Source: Saprospiraceae bacterium
GTDB lineage: Bacteria; Bacteroidota; Bacteroidia; Chitinophagales; Saprospiraceae
Direction of reading: 5' to 3'
DNA length: 64,000 bases
Assembly (NCBI GenBank): GCA_958295895.1
Contig: CATQHI010000001.1
Location: 62,001 to 126,000, forward strand
The translations under genes and the position numbers were made by a program. This document shows positions 39,405 through 47,958 of the stretch, in pieces. Within the stretch, counting starts at the first letter, position 1; the number at the start of each line of letters is the position of its first letter. The notes under the pieces were generated by a model, which was not told the DNA's origin, ran no database searches, and was given only the letters and a program-made list of their open reading frames with translations.

Positions 39405-41639
39405 ATGCTCCGACTCGCCCTCAGCGCCCTCACACTACTTCTTACCAACGGCCTCCCGGCGCAGCTCGGACTTGCACCGGCCTTGCCCACCGTGACCGGC
39501 ATAGACAACCAGCCCCTCCCCCTGGTCTGGCTTGGCGGCCTCAACGCCCCAGAGTACAACGCCGCTGACCTCGACGGCGATGGCCTGGGCGACCTGGTAA
39601 TTTTTGACCGGGCCGGCGATGCGCTGCTGGCGCTGCGGGGAAGCGGCGGAGGAAACTACCGGCCGGCCCCCGAGCTACTCGTCGGCTTCCCGCGCGACCT
39701 GACTAACTGGCTGTTGCTGCGCGACTACGATGCGGACGGTGTAGAAGACCTCTTCGCCTACTCGGCCGAGTACGACGGCTTTCGGGTGTACCGGGGGCAG
39801 CGGGCGGCGGACGGGCTGCTCACCTATCCGGCGACTCCCACCTACCGGGGCCTTCGGTACCCACTGCAGGGAGGCACTACGCCCCTGTTCGTAACGAACG
39901 TCGACTACCCGGCAGTGAACGACGTGGACGGCGACGGCGACCTGGACATCCTCACCTTCAGTGTCGGCGGCAGCTACCTGGAGTACTACCAGAACCAGAG
40001 CGTGGAGCGCGGCTTCGGCACCGATACGCTCATCTACACGCTGGCTAGCGAATGTTACGGGGGCGTCTACGAGTCGGGCCGAAGCTCGGCGCTTACGCTA
40101 GCGGCTGCCCCCGGCGAATGCGCGCGGAGCATACGGGGGGCCGATCCCATCGAGCGCCGTCATTCCGGCTCTACCACCCTGAGTATCGACGTCGACGGGG
40201 ACGGGCTGCAGGACATCATGATCGGTGACATCTCCTCCGAACATATCGTACTGGCGCACAACACCGGTAGCCGTGCCCAGGCGTACATGACCTCCCAGGA
40301 CTCGATCTGGCCCAGTAGCGGCGTAGCCGTCAGTGTGGATTATTTCCCCGCTATTTTTCACCTCGACATCGACCAGGACGGGGTGCGTGACCTCATCGCC
40401 GCGCCCACCCAGACCCTCAACGCCGAGAACGTCGACGTGGGCTGGTACTACCGCAATGTAGGTACGGAGGCCCGGCCCGCCTTCGTCTTTCAGGACAGTC
40501 AGCAGTTCGTGCGTCAGAGCATCGACTACGGTAGTGGGACGACCCCGGCCGCCTTCGACTACGATGCCGACGGGCGGCCCGATCTGGTGGTCGGCAACAA
40601 CGAGGAATACATCGACGGCCTCACCCTCGGCAGCCAGCTTCGCCTCTTGCGTAACACGACTCCCCCCGGCGGCCCTACTAGTTTTGCCGTCGTCGATACC
40701 GACTACCTTAGCCTGCGCCAGTTCACTACCACAACCTCTGCCTTTGCCCCGGCCTTCGGTGACCTGGACGGTGATGGCGACACCGATGCCGTAATCGGCG
40801 AGCGCGGCGGGCAGCTCATCTACCTGGAAAACACCGCCGGACCGGGCCGACCGGCCACCTTTGCCGCCCCCGTGTTCGGCTACATGGGGCTCGATGCCGG
40901 TCAGCTCAGCAAGCCCACCCTGGCCGATTTGGACCGCGACGGCCTCACCGACCTCCTCGTCGGCGGCTTCGACGGCCGTGTTCGCTTCTATCGCAACCTG
41001 GGTACCGCCGGTGCCCCGCGCTTCGATCCCTCCTTCACCACCGCCGGCAACGTAGAGCAACTCGGCGGCATCAACACCAATACGCCGGGTGGCAGCAGCG
41101 GTCATCCCGCCCCAACCGTGGTCACCTACGCCGATCACTTCGTGCTGCTTACCGGCAACCGCGTCGGCACCCTGGAGGCCTATTCGTTTACGGACTATAC
41201 TCAGGCGTTCATGCCCCTTAGCCGCAGCGTTGACCGGCTTGATATTGGTGGCTTTTCTACTCCCGCCACGGCGGATTTTGACGGCGACGGCCTGCTTGAG
41301 TTGGTGCTCGGCAATCAGCGCGGGGGGCTGAGCTACTATACTACGCAGCTTGCGGCCGAGCTATCTACGGGCCTGTTTAGTCCCTCGTTTCCTGCTCTTG
41401 AGTTTACCCTCGCGCCTAATCCTACGACGGGACAGCTGCAACTCCGTAATCTGCCGGGGTCGCGGGTGCAGACGGTGTCGGTGTATAGCTCGGTGGGCCA
41501 GCTCGTACTCCGGGTAGACGACGCCAGTAGCCGGAGCAGCCTGGACCTCGAGTTGGGGCGGCTGGCGGCGGGGGTGTACGTGGTGCGGGTGGAAACTGGG
41601 GAGGGAGTGGGTGCCCGGCGGGTAGTGGTTAGTTATTGA
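39405..41639 (+). CDS. FG-GAP/VCBS repeat protein with T9SS sorting domain
   Basis: 744 residues. Signal peptide (MLRLALSALTLLLTNGLPAQ), then an integrin-alpha-like beta-propeller built of FG-GAP/VCBS repeats with calcium-binding loops: ADLDGDGLGDLVIF, DVDGDGDLDILTF, DVDGDGLQDIMIGD, DIDQDGVRDLIA, DYDADGRPDLVVGN, DLDGDGDTDAVIGE, DLDRDGLTDLLVGG, DFDGDGLLELVLGN. The C-terminal T9SS type A domain is EFTLAPNPTTGQLQL then GVYVVRVETGEG. Such proteins act as surface adhesins or cargo scaffolds; no enzyme motif is visible. TAATTTG 20-some bases before the ATG (39382 region) may be a -7 box with one base less than usual. Confidence 0.88.
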   Translation: MLRLALSALTLLLTNGLPAQLGLAPALPTVTGIDNQPLPLVWLGGLNAPEYNAADLDGDGLGDLVIFDRAGDALLALRGSGGGNYRPAPELLVGFPRDLTNWLLLRDYDADGVEDLFAYSAEYDGFRVYRGQRAADGLLTYPATPTYRGLRYPLQGGTTPLFVTNVDYPAVNDVDGDGDLDILTFSVGGSYLEYYQNQSVERGFGTDTLIYTLASECYGGVYESGRSSALTLAAAPGECARSIRGADPIERRHSGSTTLSIDVDGDGLQDIMIGDISSEHIVLAHNTGSRAQAYMTSQDSIWPSSGVAVSVDYFPAIFHLDIDQDGVRDLIAAPTQTLNAENVDVGWYYRNVGTEARPAFVFQDSQQFVRQSIDYGSGTTPAAFDYDADGRPDLVVGNNEEYIDGLTLGSQLRLLRNTTPPGGPTSFAVVDTDYLSLRQFTTTTSAFAPAFGDLDGDGDTDAVIGERGGQLIYLENTAGPGRPATFAAPVFGYMGLDAGQLSKPTLADLDRDGLTDLLVGGFDGRVRFYRNLGTAGAPRFDPSFTTAGNVEQLGGINTNTPGGSSGHPAPTVVTYADHFVLLTGNRVGTLEAYSFTDYTQAFMPLSRSVDRLDIGGFSTPATADFDGDGLLELVLGNQRGGLSYYTTQLAAELSTGLFSPSFPALEFTLAPNPTTGQLQLRNLPGSRVQTVSVYSSVGQLVLRVDDASSRSSLDLELGRLAAGVYVVRVETGEGVGARRVVVSY

Positions 41640-41662
41640 GTTTGTGGGTCGATGCGTTTGTG

Positions 41663-41781
41663 GGAATGCCCGCTTCGCTCGTCTGGTGTCATAGGGTGTT
41701 GCCTTTTACATTTGCCCTTGCACCTGCGGCCCCGCCATTGGCTTAGCCTACGACACTACACGAGTGAAGCGAGCATCCCCC
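41663..41781. repeat. Long imperfect inverted repeat around a 17-bp repeat copy
   Basis: Arms of about 28 bases (41665-41692 and 41750-41777) pair with about six mismatches and a few further pairs on each side, enclosing an exact copy of the dispersed repeat at 41720-41736. It lies in the 177-base gap before murQ. It could form a long hairpin in the murQ leader or be a remnant of a small mobile element. Confidence 0.55.
41720..41736 (+). repeat. Dispersed 17-bp repeat, exact, upstream of murQ
   Basis: Exact GCACCTGCGGCCCCGCC, sitting in the loop of the long inverted repeat, with the octamer GCAACAAC 59 bases further on (41796-41803). Confidence 0.8.
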
Positions 41782-41816
41782 ATAGACGCGACAACGCAAC
41801 AACCTACAACCACCTC

Positions 41817-42617
41817 TTGCAAAAACTAACCGAACAACCCGGTCCTTACCGCCACCTGGAAACGCGCTCCGCAGGAGAGCTCCTTGCACTGATTAATACG
41901 CAGGACCAGCTGGTAGCCCCGGCCGTAGCCAACTGCATTCCCGCCCTGACGCCGCTGGTGGAGGGCATCGTGGAGCGCATGGAGCGCGGCGGCCGGCTAT
42001 TCTATATCGGAGCCGGGACGAGTGGCCGCCTCGGAGTCCTGGACGCCAGTGAATGCCCACCTACCTACGGGGTGCCGCCGGGGCTAGTGACCGGACTGAT
42101 CGCCGGGGGGGACCGAGCGCTGCGCGACGCGGTGGAGGCCGCGGAGGACAGTGCCGGACAGGCGTGGCGGGATCTGGCCGAGTACACGCCGAATGCGGAC
42201 GATACGCTGGTAGGCATTGCCGCTTCGGGAACTACGCCCTATGTGATCGGGGGACTGCAGGAGGCCCGGGCTGCGGGACTGCTCACGGGCTGCGTAACCT
42301 GTAACCCCGGGGCACCGGTCACCGAGGTGTGCGATCACCCGATCGTGGCGGCGGTGGGCCCCGAGGTGGTGACCGGTAGTACGCGGATGAAATCGGGCAC
42401 TGCGCAGAAATTAGTCCTGAATATGATCACCACTACGGTGATGATCCGCCTGGGCCGAGTGCGCGATAACCGGATGGTGGACATGAAGCTGAGCAACGCC
42501 AAGCTCGTGGACCGGGGCACGAAGATGATCGTGGAGGCTACGGAACTCCCGTACGAGGAGGCGCGGCGGCGGCTACTCGAGGTGGGTAGCGTCCGTCAGG
42601 TGATTGACGGGAAGTAG
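41817..42617 (+). CDS. murQ: N-acetylmuramic acid 6-phosphate etherase
   Basis: 266 residues if started at TTG 41817. The frame is open back to an ATG at 41652, but that stretch crosses the inverted repeat and the 17-bp repeat and has no similarity to MurQ, whereas QKLTEQPGPYRHLETRSAGE after the TTG fits the family N-terminus (ERRNPNS-like region, then LINTQDQ). The SIS domain has RLFYIGAGTSGRLGVLDASE (about 65-84) and CPPTYGVP, and GSTRMKSGTAQKLVLNMIT is the C-terminal signature. MurQ splits MurNAc-6-P into GlcNAc-6-P and D-lactate in cell-wall recycling. No ATG start exists in the proper place, so a TTG start is required. Confidence 0.9.
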   Translation: MQKLTEQPGPYRHLETRSAGELLALINTQDQLVAPAVANCIPALTPLVEGIVERMERGGRLFYIGAGTSGRLGVLDASECPPTYGVPPGLVTGLIAGGDRALRDAVEAAEDSAGQAWRDLAEYTPNADDTLVGIAASGTTPYVIGGLQEARAAGLLTGCVTCNPGAPVTEVCDHPIVAAVGPEVVTGSTRMKSGTAQKLVLNMITTTVMIRLGRVRDNRMVDMKLSNAKLVDRGTKMIVEATELPYEEARRRLLEVGSVRQVIDGK

Positions 42618-42637
42618 GTATCTGTCAAACGCTGCCA

Positions 42638-43267
42638 TCACCAGGACACAAACGGCATGTCCTGCTTATAGCTTCCCTCCTCCACAATTTTCAGGATGAA
42701 GTCAGCCACGTCACCGCGGCTGATCTTGTTACCCCCCGTAGTACCGACGTAGCCCACCTTATAGGTACCCTGATCCGGCTCATCGAGCAGGCGGGGCGCA
42801 CGCACGATGGTCCAGTCAAGATCGTTACCACGCAGTACCGCAGCGTGGTCTTTAGCATCCTTGATGATGCCGCGGAAGAATACGCCCATCACGCCACGAA
42901 ACACCCGATCGATCGCCCTGGGCTCGTCCTTTTCGTAGGGTAATCCGCCGCCGCTCATACTGATAATCCGCCGTACACCGGCTGCCTGCATGGCGGTGAC
43001 CATGTGTCCGGTACCAACGGTCTGCACGTCCTTACGGCCGCCGCTGGTCTGGCCGAGCAGGGATACGACTACCTCACTGCCCTGGATGACCTTAGCCACG
43101 TCGTCACGATTCAGGACGTCGCCGCCGGTGATGGTCAGGGCGGGGTCGGCGTAGGGGAGTTTCTCCGGGCTGCGGGCCAGGACGTGCAATTGGTGGCCGG
43201 CCTCCAGGGCGCGGGGAATAAACTCGACGCCGGTGCGGCCGGAGCCACCGAATAGGGCAATGGTCAT
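42638..43267 (-). CDS. NAD(P)-binding Rossmann protein, NmrA/SDR-like
   Basis: 209 residues. The dinucleotide motif ALFGGSGRTGVEFIPRALEA (about 4-23) and LTITGGDVLNRDDVAKVIQG mark an atypical short-chain dehydrogenase fold of the NAD(P)H-binding (PF13460) type. No Tyr-x3-Lys pair is evident, and WTIVRAPRLLDEPDQGTYKV near the end is typical of these redox-sensor or isomerase-like proteins. Substrate unknown. It is the last gene of a leftward group that starts with the AAA+ ATPase, but a 54-base gap separates it from the antiporter. Confidence 0.83.
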   Translation of the reverse strand: MTIALFGGSGRTGVEFIPRALEAGHQLHVLARSPEKLPYADPALTITGGDVLNRDDVAKVIQGSEVVVSLLGQTSGGRKDVQTVGTGHMVTAMQAAGVRRIISMSGGGLPYEKDEPRAIDRVFRGVMGVFFRGIIKDAKDHAAVLRGNDLDWTIVRAPRLLDEPDQGTYKVGYVGTTGGNKISRGDVADFILKIVEEGSYKQDMPFVSW

Positions 43268-43321
43268 GATGGTGGGTACTGGTGTACCCGGTGAACGGCT
43301 AGGGTGTGGGTGGAGGTTCGG

Positions 43322-44650
43322 CTAGTGCTGCTCGACCTCCTTTTCGATGGGGGCGTCGGCCAGGGTGGGGGCCTTCCAGCGTTCGTAACCGATGGGGGCC
43401 GAGGCGACCCGGCGAATGGCTGAGGTAGTACGCTTCTTGTCCACGATCATGGCGAAGGTCATAATGAGGCTGGTACCGATGATGATGTAGAGTAGGATGC
43501 CCGGCTCGAAGCCCTGGATCTGGACCTCCTGCGGAATGGCATTGAAGAGCAGCACCGTAATGAGGCCCCGGGGAGCGACGAATAGTTGTGGCAGGATATC
43601 ACTACCAATAAAGATGCGCAGAATCACAAAACGAATCAGGTAGATGCTCAGGATGATCAGCCCACTCACCATGGCAACCTGCAGGCTCAGCAGGGAGGAG
43701 AGTACAATGGTGATACCGAAAATAACGAAGAAGAAGGTACGCACCACAAAGGCCGTTTCCACGGTCACTACGTGCAGCCCCTCGTAGATGTGTAGGGCCT
43801 GCTTGTAGTTGAGTAATTTACGCAACGGGCCCCGGAAAAAGAGCCGCATGTTGGCGATGATGAGACCGAAGGTGAGGATGATGATGAGCGACGACAGGTG
43901 GGCCGTCTTGCCGATGGCGTAGAGCAACAGGAGCACGGCAATGAGCAGAAAGAGCTTTACGTGGCTCTTGATGTTCTGAAACACCAGGATGATGGCGTAA
44001 CTGGCCACCAGCGAGGCGACGATGGTGATGAGGATGTTGCCCAGGTAGGCCAGGCCGCTGGCGTGGTGCTCGATCACCTCCAGGCCCTCCTCACCCATTG
44101 GATCGGGGAGTAGGGGCAGCTGGCTACTGATGAAGTAAAAGAGCATGATGCCCATGATGTCAGAAAAGGTGCTCTCGTAGATGTGGAACTCCTTTTTATG
44201 CCCCTTGAGCCCCGTGACGCTGGGGATGATGATGGCGCTCGACAGGATCGACAGCGGGGTGGCGTAGAGCCAGGCGAGCTGGTCCGTCATGCCGTCGATG
44301 AAGTACTTGAGGATCTCGGCCGCCGCCCAGGTGGAGGCGATGAGGCCGATGAAGGCTACGGCCAGGGCCTTGCCGATGGACAGGAACTTATCGCGCTCCA
44401 GTTTTAACTCCAGGGCGGCCTCCAGCACGATCATGATCAGGCCTATGATACCGAGGATCTGGAGGATGGGGAAGAAATCCAGATTGCCCAGGCCGAAGTA
44501 GCGCAGTCCCTGCTGCAGCAGGATACCCAGGATGATGAGCATCAGCACCGAGGGTACGTTCGTGCGCTTACTGATCTCGCCGAAGAAGAAGGAGAGAATG
44601 ATGATCACCGAGGCCTCGATGATCAGGTAGTAGGGGTTAGCTAAGTCCAT
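43322..44650 (-). CDS. Cation:proton antiporter (CPA family)
   Basis: 442 residues with about 12 hydrophobic segments (for example IIEASVIIILSFFFGEI, ILQILGIIGLIMIVLEAALE, IILTFGLIIANM). EAALELKLERDKFLSIGKAL and LSILSSAIIIPSVTGLKGHK fit Na+/H+ exchangers of the CPA1/CPA2 group. It probably exports Na+ or K+ in exchange for H+ at the inner membrane. Three bases separate it from the MscS-like gene upstream, so they form one operon with the AAA+ ATPase gene. The C-terminal tail is short and cytoplasmic; no RCK/TrkA domain is present. Confidence 0.88.
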   Translation of the reverse strand: MDLANPYYLIIEASVIIILSFFFGEISKRTNVPSVLMLIILGILLQQGLRYFGLGNLDFFPILQILGIIGLIMIVLEAALELKLERDKFLSIGKALAVAFIGLIASTWAAAEILKYFIDGMTDQLAWLYATPLSILSSAIIIPSVTGLKGHKKEFHIYESTFSDIMGIMLFYFISSQLPLLPDPMGEEGLEVIEHHASGLAYLGNILITIVASLVASYAIILVFQNIKSHVKLFLLIAVLLLLYAIGKTAHLSSLIIILTFGLIIANMRLFFRGPLRKLLNYKQALHIYEGLHVVTVETAFVVRTFFFVIFGITIVLSSLLSLQVAMVSGLIILSIYLIRFVILRIFIGSDILPQLFVAPRGLITVLLFNAIPQEVQIQGFEPGILLYIIIGTSLIMTFAMIVDKKRTTSAIRRVASAPIGYERWKAPTLADAPIEKEVEQH

Positions 44651-44653
44651 AAG

Positions 44654-45379
44654 TTAGCGTTTGGCGATGGTGGCGGGGTAGCCCCATTCGTTGAGGAGGG
44701 CGAGCAGCTCGGTCAGGTGCTTTTCTTCACGCACCGAGAGCCGGGCGTCGATGCGCTGCTGCTCCCGGCCGCCGTAGGCCAGCTCGGGCTTAAAGCTGCG
44801 GTCTAGGTAAGGAGTGGTAGTGAACCGATCAGCTAAATCCTGTAGCGGGTATTCGACCTCTGCGGGCGCGGTAAGCTGTAGCTGGTAGTACCCCCCGATG
44901 TCTTTACCGGTGATGAGGCTGTAGCCCTGGGTGAGCAGGGTGGTGTAGTTGACGAAGTGCAGCCCCTCACCGGTCTGTAGGTACAGCCCGATGCGGCTGA
45001 CCCGGCTGATCACCCCCTTGTGTTTCTCGGTACGCATGCGCTTGCCCACCGTGATGAGGGGGTTGAACAAAATGATACGTCCGCTCAGGTAGTCACGGAT
45101 GCGCGAAAAGCCAGCGGCGATCAGCAGCAAGAGCACCGTACCGTGCAGTACCGGATTGATGAATACGAAGATCAGCGCCAGTACCAGTACGGTAAGGGGC
45201 TGGTAGAGCAGCAGGAAGGGGGCCACAATATTGTATGCCCCGGCCCGAAAGCCCTCTACCCGTTTGGTCCGCTGTAGGCGCTCGCGCAGCAGCACCAGTA
45301 CGGCGTATACACCGTAGAGCAGCACGGCGGCCAGCAGTAGGTCGGTCCAGGAATAGTAAGCACGAAAGAGGTCGTTCAC
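44654..45379 (-). CDS. MscS-like membrane protein
   Basis: 241 residues from GTG 45379 (VNDLFRAYYSWTDLLLAAVL), 14 bases after the upstream stop; the longer frame to 45463 overlaps the ATPase gene and starts with a low-complexity leader. Three hydrophobic segments (LLLAAVLLYGVYAVLVLL, FLLLYQPLTVLVLALIFVF, LHGTVLLLLIAAGF) precede a beta domain (GRIILFNPLITVGKRM, GVISRVSRIGLYLQTGEG, VNYTTLLTQGYSLITG) recalling the MscS channel beta domain with its glycine-rich loop and asparagine-for-proline turn. The family link is weak, and the MscS pore-helix pattern is not obvious. Possibly an ion channel or anchor for the antiporter. Confidence 0.65.
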   Translation of the reverse strand: MNDLFRAYYSWTDLLLAAVLLYGVYAVLVLLRERLQRTKRVEGFRAGAYNIVAPFLLLYQPLTVLVLALIFVFINPVLHGTVLLLLIAAGFSRIRDYLSGRIILFNPLITVGKRMRTEKHKGVISRVSRIGLYLQTGEGLHFVNYTTLLTQGYSLITGKDIGGYYQLQLTAPAEVEYPLQDLADRFTTTPYLDRSFKPELAYGGREQQRIDARLSVREEKHLTELLALLNEWGYPATIAKR

Positions 45380-45392
45380 GGCCTGAGGGGGG

Positions 45393-47759
45393 CTAGTTGG
45401 GGTAGCTAAGGTACGTCTCGGCGTCGAGCATGCGGCCGACGTCGTTGGCCACGCTTTCGGCAACTTCCAGACTTCCGTCGGTATTGCGCGTCACTATGCC
45501 GATGCGAATAAGGCGCTGTAGGATGCTGCCGTAGCGGTCGGTATAGGCGGGGCCGAACAGCTTGCGCAGGCGGTAGTCGCGACCGCGCTTTTCGAGCAGC
45601 AGGGTGCTGAGTAGGGTAGCGGTGTCGGGCGAGAGGAAATTGGGCAGATTGTAGCGCCGCCCCCGCCGCTGACGTACCCGCTCGTCGTCGACCCGCTCGG
45701 TGTAGTAGGCCCAGCGGTTGATGGTATCGCCCACGTTGCCCTCCGTGGCCCGGTAAATGCGCCGCACGAGCTGCCCGAAAGCCGTCTCACTAATGGGTTC
45801 GCCCTCGGCATCGACCAGCTGCTTCTGGGTGGCACCGTGACGAATGAGCACGGCCCGCTGCATATCCTCCAGGGAGAAGCCATCCAGATTAATTTCGCTC
45901 TGGAATACCCGGTCGAGGTCCAGGAAGCGGTCCAGGTGGCGGTACACCGCGTTGGTGGTCGTGACGAGGTAGAAGATGCGCCCCGAGTAGTCGTCGATGT
46001 GCTCGCCCAGCGCCCGCACGTTCCGGGCCAGGCTGTGGTCATTATCCCACCAGAGCTCCAGGTCGTCGATCCACACCAGGGGGCGCGACTGTAGCGTGTA
46101 CTTCTGGACAAAGGCCAGCGCCTCGGCCAGGTCACCGCTGGTCTTGGTGCGGCGGCCCTGCACGGTGAGCTGGGCGTTGGGCTTCAGGCGGATGGTCTTT
46201 CCGGCAAAGAAGCGGTTGGTGATCATCTCGCCGAAGAGGGTCTTACCCGCCAGCCGGTTGCCGGTCAGTACCACCGAGCCGCGGTAGCCCAGGCGCCAAC
46301 TGTCGATGAGCTGCGCCAGGTGGTTCGTCTCCCGCTCGCGTCCTACCAGAAAGGACTCACCGATGTAGCCCCTGGTCATCAGGATATTGGTGTAGGCCGC
46401 ATTGTCGGGCGAGACGCTGCGCTGGCGGATCACCCGCACGGTGCGTTCGCTGATGCTCAGGCGGTCCTCGCGGGCGGCGTCGCCGAGGAGTTTATTGAGT
46501 CCGGTGACGTGCTCGCCCAGCCAGGTCTGTAGTCCGGTCACCCAGCGACTCTGGCGGTGGGTGAAGGCGTTGATACCCGACTGGAGGGGCAGCGGCAAAA
46601 AACCCGGCTCGGCCCGGTACACCGAGGTCAGCCGCAGGTCGCGCGCGATACGCTCCTCGAGGCGCCGGCGCAGATCGTTGTAGTCCTGGTGCCGCTGTCC
46701 GCTCCGCTCCGTGAAGTCCACGAAGGGCTGGGCCAGCGAGCTATTGGTGAAGGTCACGTCGTGGCCGGCCTTGACCTCGTTACTCAGCAGGAGGGCACGG
46801 TTGCGCACGTTGACCATCGCTACGTTGAGGCCGTTGCCGACCTGCTGGGCTACCTCCCAGAGTTCGTAGAGCAGGGGCATCACCTGGGCCGAGATCCACT
46901 GATCCGTGGCGCGGCGAAAGTTCACCTCCTTGTACCGCAGTAGGCCCTGATCGGAGGCCACCGTGACCCGCACCGACTCGGTCAGTTGGGCGGTCTTTGC
47001 CGTGATGGCATTGGTGAAGCGATCGAGTCGGGGCAGGGTGGCCTCCTCGGTGATGTAGTCTTCGAGTTTACTGGCGATCAGACCGGGGCGTTCCGGTTCA
47101 TGGTCACCGGTGCTGATGAAGTCGGTCAGTTCCCGGGCGCGCTGCTCGGCGCGGTCCATCACCTGCTGACTGGCCGCGATGGCCTCGTCGAGTAGCTCGC
47201 GTAGGGCGGCAAAGCGCTTTTGCTCCCGCTGCAGCTTGGTGAATTCCTTTGCCAGGCCCTCCGACTGTCCGGCCAGTTCCCCGAGTTGGTGGCGGTACAC
47301 GGTCCAGGGGTTATGCTGTAGTTGCCAGGCGCGGAGTTGCCTGCGGCGTTGTTTTTCGTCGCGTTCCAGGGCATCGTGCTGGTCACGGAAGTCGGTTTCC
47401 CATTCCCCCAGGGCTGCCTTCAACGCGTGGCGCGAGCGGGTGTACAGGTCAGCTACCTGATCGCGGTTCGAGGCCCCCTCGTTGACCAGCAGCGTGGCCA
47501 CCTGTAGTTGTAACTGCACGTCGCGGTACAACATCAGAAAGTGCTTGGCGCGCTCAGCCCACACGAAGTGCAGCAGGCGGCAGTCCAGGTTCAGCGGGTC
47601 CTCGTCCTCGCCGGTCGGGCAGGTATCTCCGCGGGCGATCATGGTATCGGCCAGCTCGCGAATGTGCTGGGCCATCTCCTCCACGGGCTCCTCCACGGTC
47701 AGGCGCTGGATACTGGATTCGGCGGTCACCGTGAGGGGGGCGGGCAGGATGGTCGACAT
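45393..47759 (-). CDS. AAA+/STAND-like ATPase with coiled-coil N-terminus
   Basis: 788 residues. The first 470 are helical and charged, with coiled-coil stretches (ALERDEKQRRRQLRAWQLQH, then KLQREQKRFAALRELLDEAI). FLVGRERETNHL, typical of the start of STAND/Orc-type ATPase modules, precedes Walker A GNRLAGKT (about residues 501-508) and Walker B RPLVWIDDLELWW. A C-terminal winged-helix-like segment (YGSILQRLIRIGIVTRNTDG) follows. There is no signal peptide or membrane segment. The operon continues with the MscS-like and antiporter genes, an unusual partnership suggesting ATP-dependent control of ion traffic (inference). I do not recognise the family; a defence role cannot be excluded. Confidence 0.75.
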   Translation of the reverse strand: MSTILPAPLTVTAESSIQRLTVEEPVEEMAQHIRELADTMIARGDTCPTGEDEDPLNLDCRLLHFVWAERAKHFLMLYRDVQLQLQVATLLVNEGASNRDQVADLYTRSRHALKAALGEWETDFRDQHDALERDEKQRRRQLRAWQLQHNPWTVYRHQLGELAGQSEGLAKEFTKLQREQKRFAALRELLDEAIAASQQVMDRAEQRARELTDFISTGDHEPERPGLIASKLEDYITEEATLPRLDRFTNAITAKTAQLTESVRVTVASDQGLLRYKEVNFRRATDQWISAQVMPLLYELWEVAQQVGNGLNVAMVNVRNRALLLSNEVKAGHDVTFTNSSLAQPFVDFTERSGQRHQDYNDLRRRLEERIARDLRLTSVYRAEPGFLPLPLQSGINAFTHRQSRWVTGLQTWLGEHVTGLNKLLGDAAREDRLSISERTVRVIRQRSVSPDNAAYTNILMTRGYIGESFLVGRERETNHLAQLIDSWRLGYRGSVVLTGNRLAGKTLFGEMITNRFFAGKTIRLKPNAQLTVQGRRTKTSGDLAEALAFVQKYTLQSRPLVWIDDLELWWDNDHSLARNVRALGEHIDDYSGRIFYLVTTTNAVYRHLDRFLDLDRVFQSEINLDGFSLEDMQRAVLIRHGATQKQLVDAEGEPISETAFGQLVRRIYRATEGNVGDTINRWAYYTERVDDERVRQRRGRRYNLPNFLSPDTATLLSTLLLEKRGRDYRLRKLFGPAYTDRYGSILQRLIRIGIVTRNTDGSLEVAESVANDVGRMLDAETYLSYPN

Positions 47760-47849
47760 GGAGGCAAGGTAAGGTGCGGGGGGGTTAGTTGGTGCGTTGT
47801 TGCGGGGCGGTCGTTAGACATAGAATAGGTGTGGGAGGTAATACAGGGG

Positions 47850-47866
47850 GGCGGGGCCGCAGGGGC
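47850..47866 (-). repeat. Dispersed 17-bp repeat, one mismatch, upstream of the ATPase gene
   Basis: GCCCCTGCGGCCCCGCC on the minus strand, one base off the consensus, 91 bases upstream of the ATPase ATG. The octamer GCAACAAC (47796-47803 on the minus strand) lies 46 bases downstream, as in the dehydrogenase and murQ leaders. Confidence 0.65.
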
Positions 47867-47910
47867 AATAAATATCGTGAGGGAAATCAAAAAAATGATA
47901 AAGTTGCTTG

Positions 47911-47938
47911 TTGTAATCAAAGTAGTTACGTAGCTTTG
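47911..47938 (+). promoter_or_regulatory. Promoter of the DUF4132-type operon
   Basis: TTG (47911-47913), 17 bases, then TAGCTTTG (47931-47938), a full Bacteroidota -33/-7 promoter with a perfect -7 box, in an AT-rich stretch 21 bases before the ATG at 47959. The divergent ATPase gene begins at 47759. Confidence 0.6.
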
Positions 47939-47958
47939 TTGCACACACCTCCCTCTAC

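Noticed and set aside
41652-41816. An upstream ATG extension of murQ.
   Set aside because: The extra residues come from the inverted repeat and the 17-bp repeat and show no similarity to MurQ; the TTG at 41817 gives the family length.
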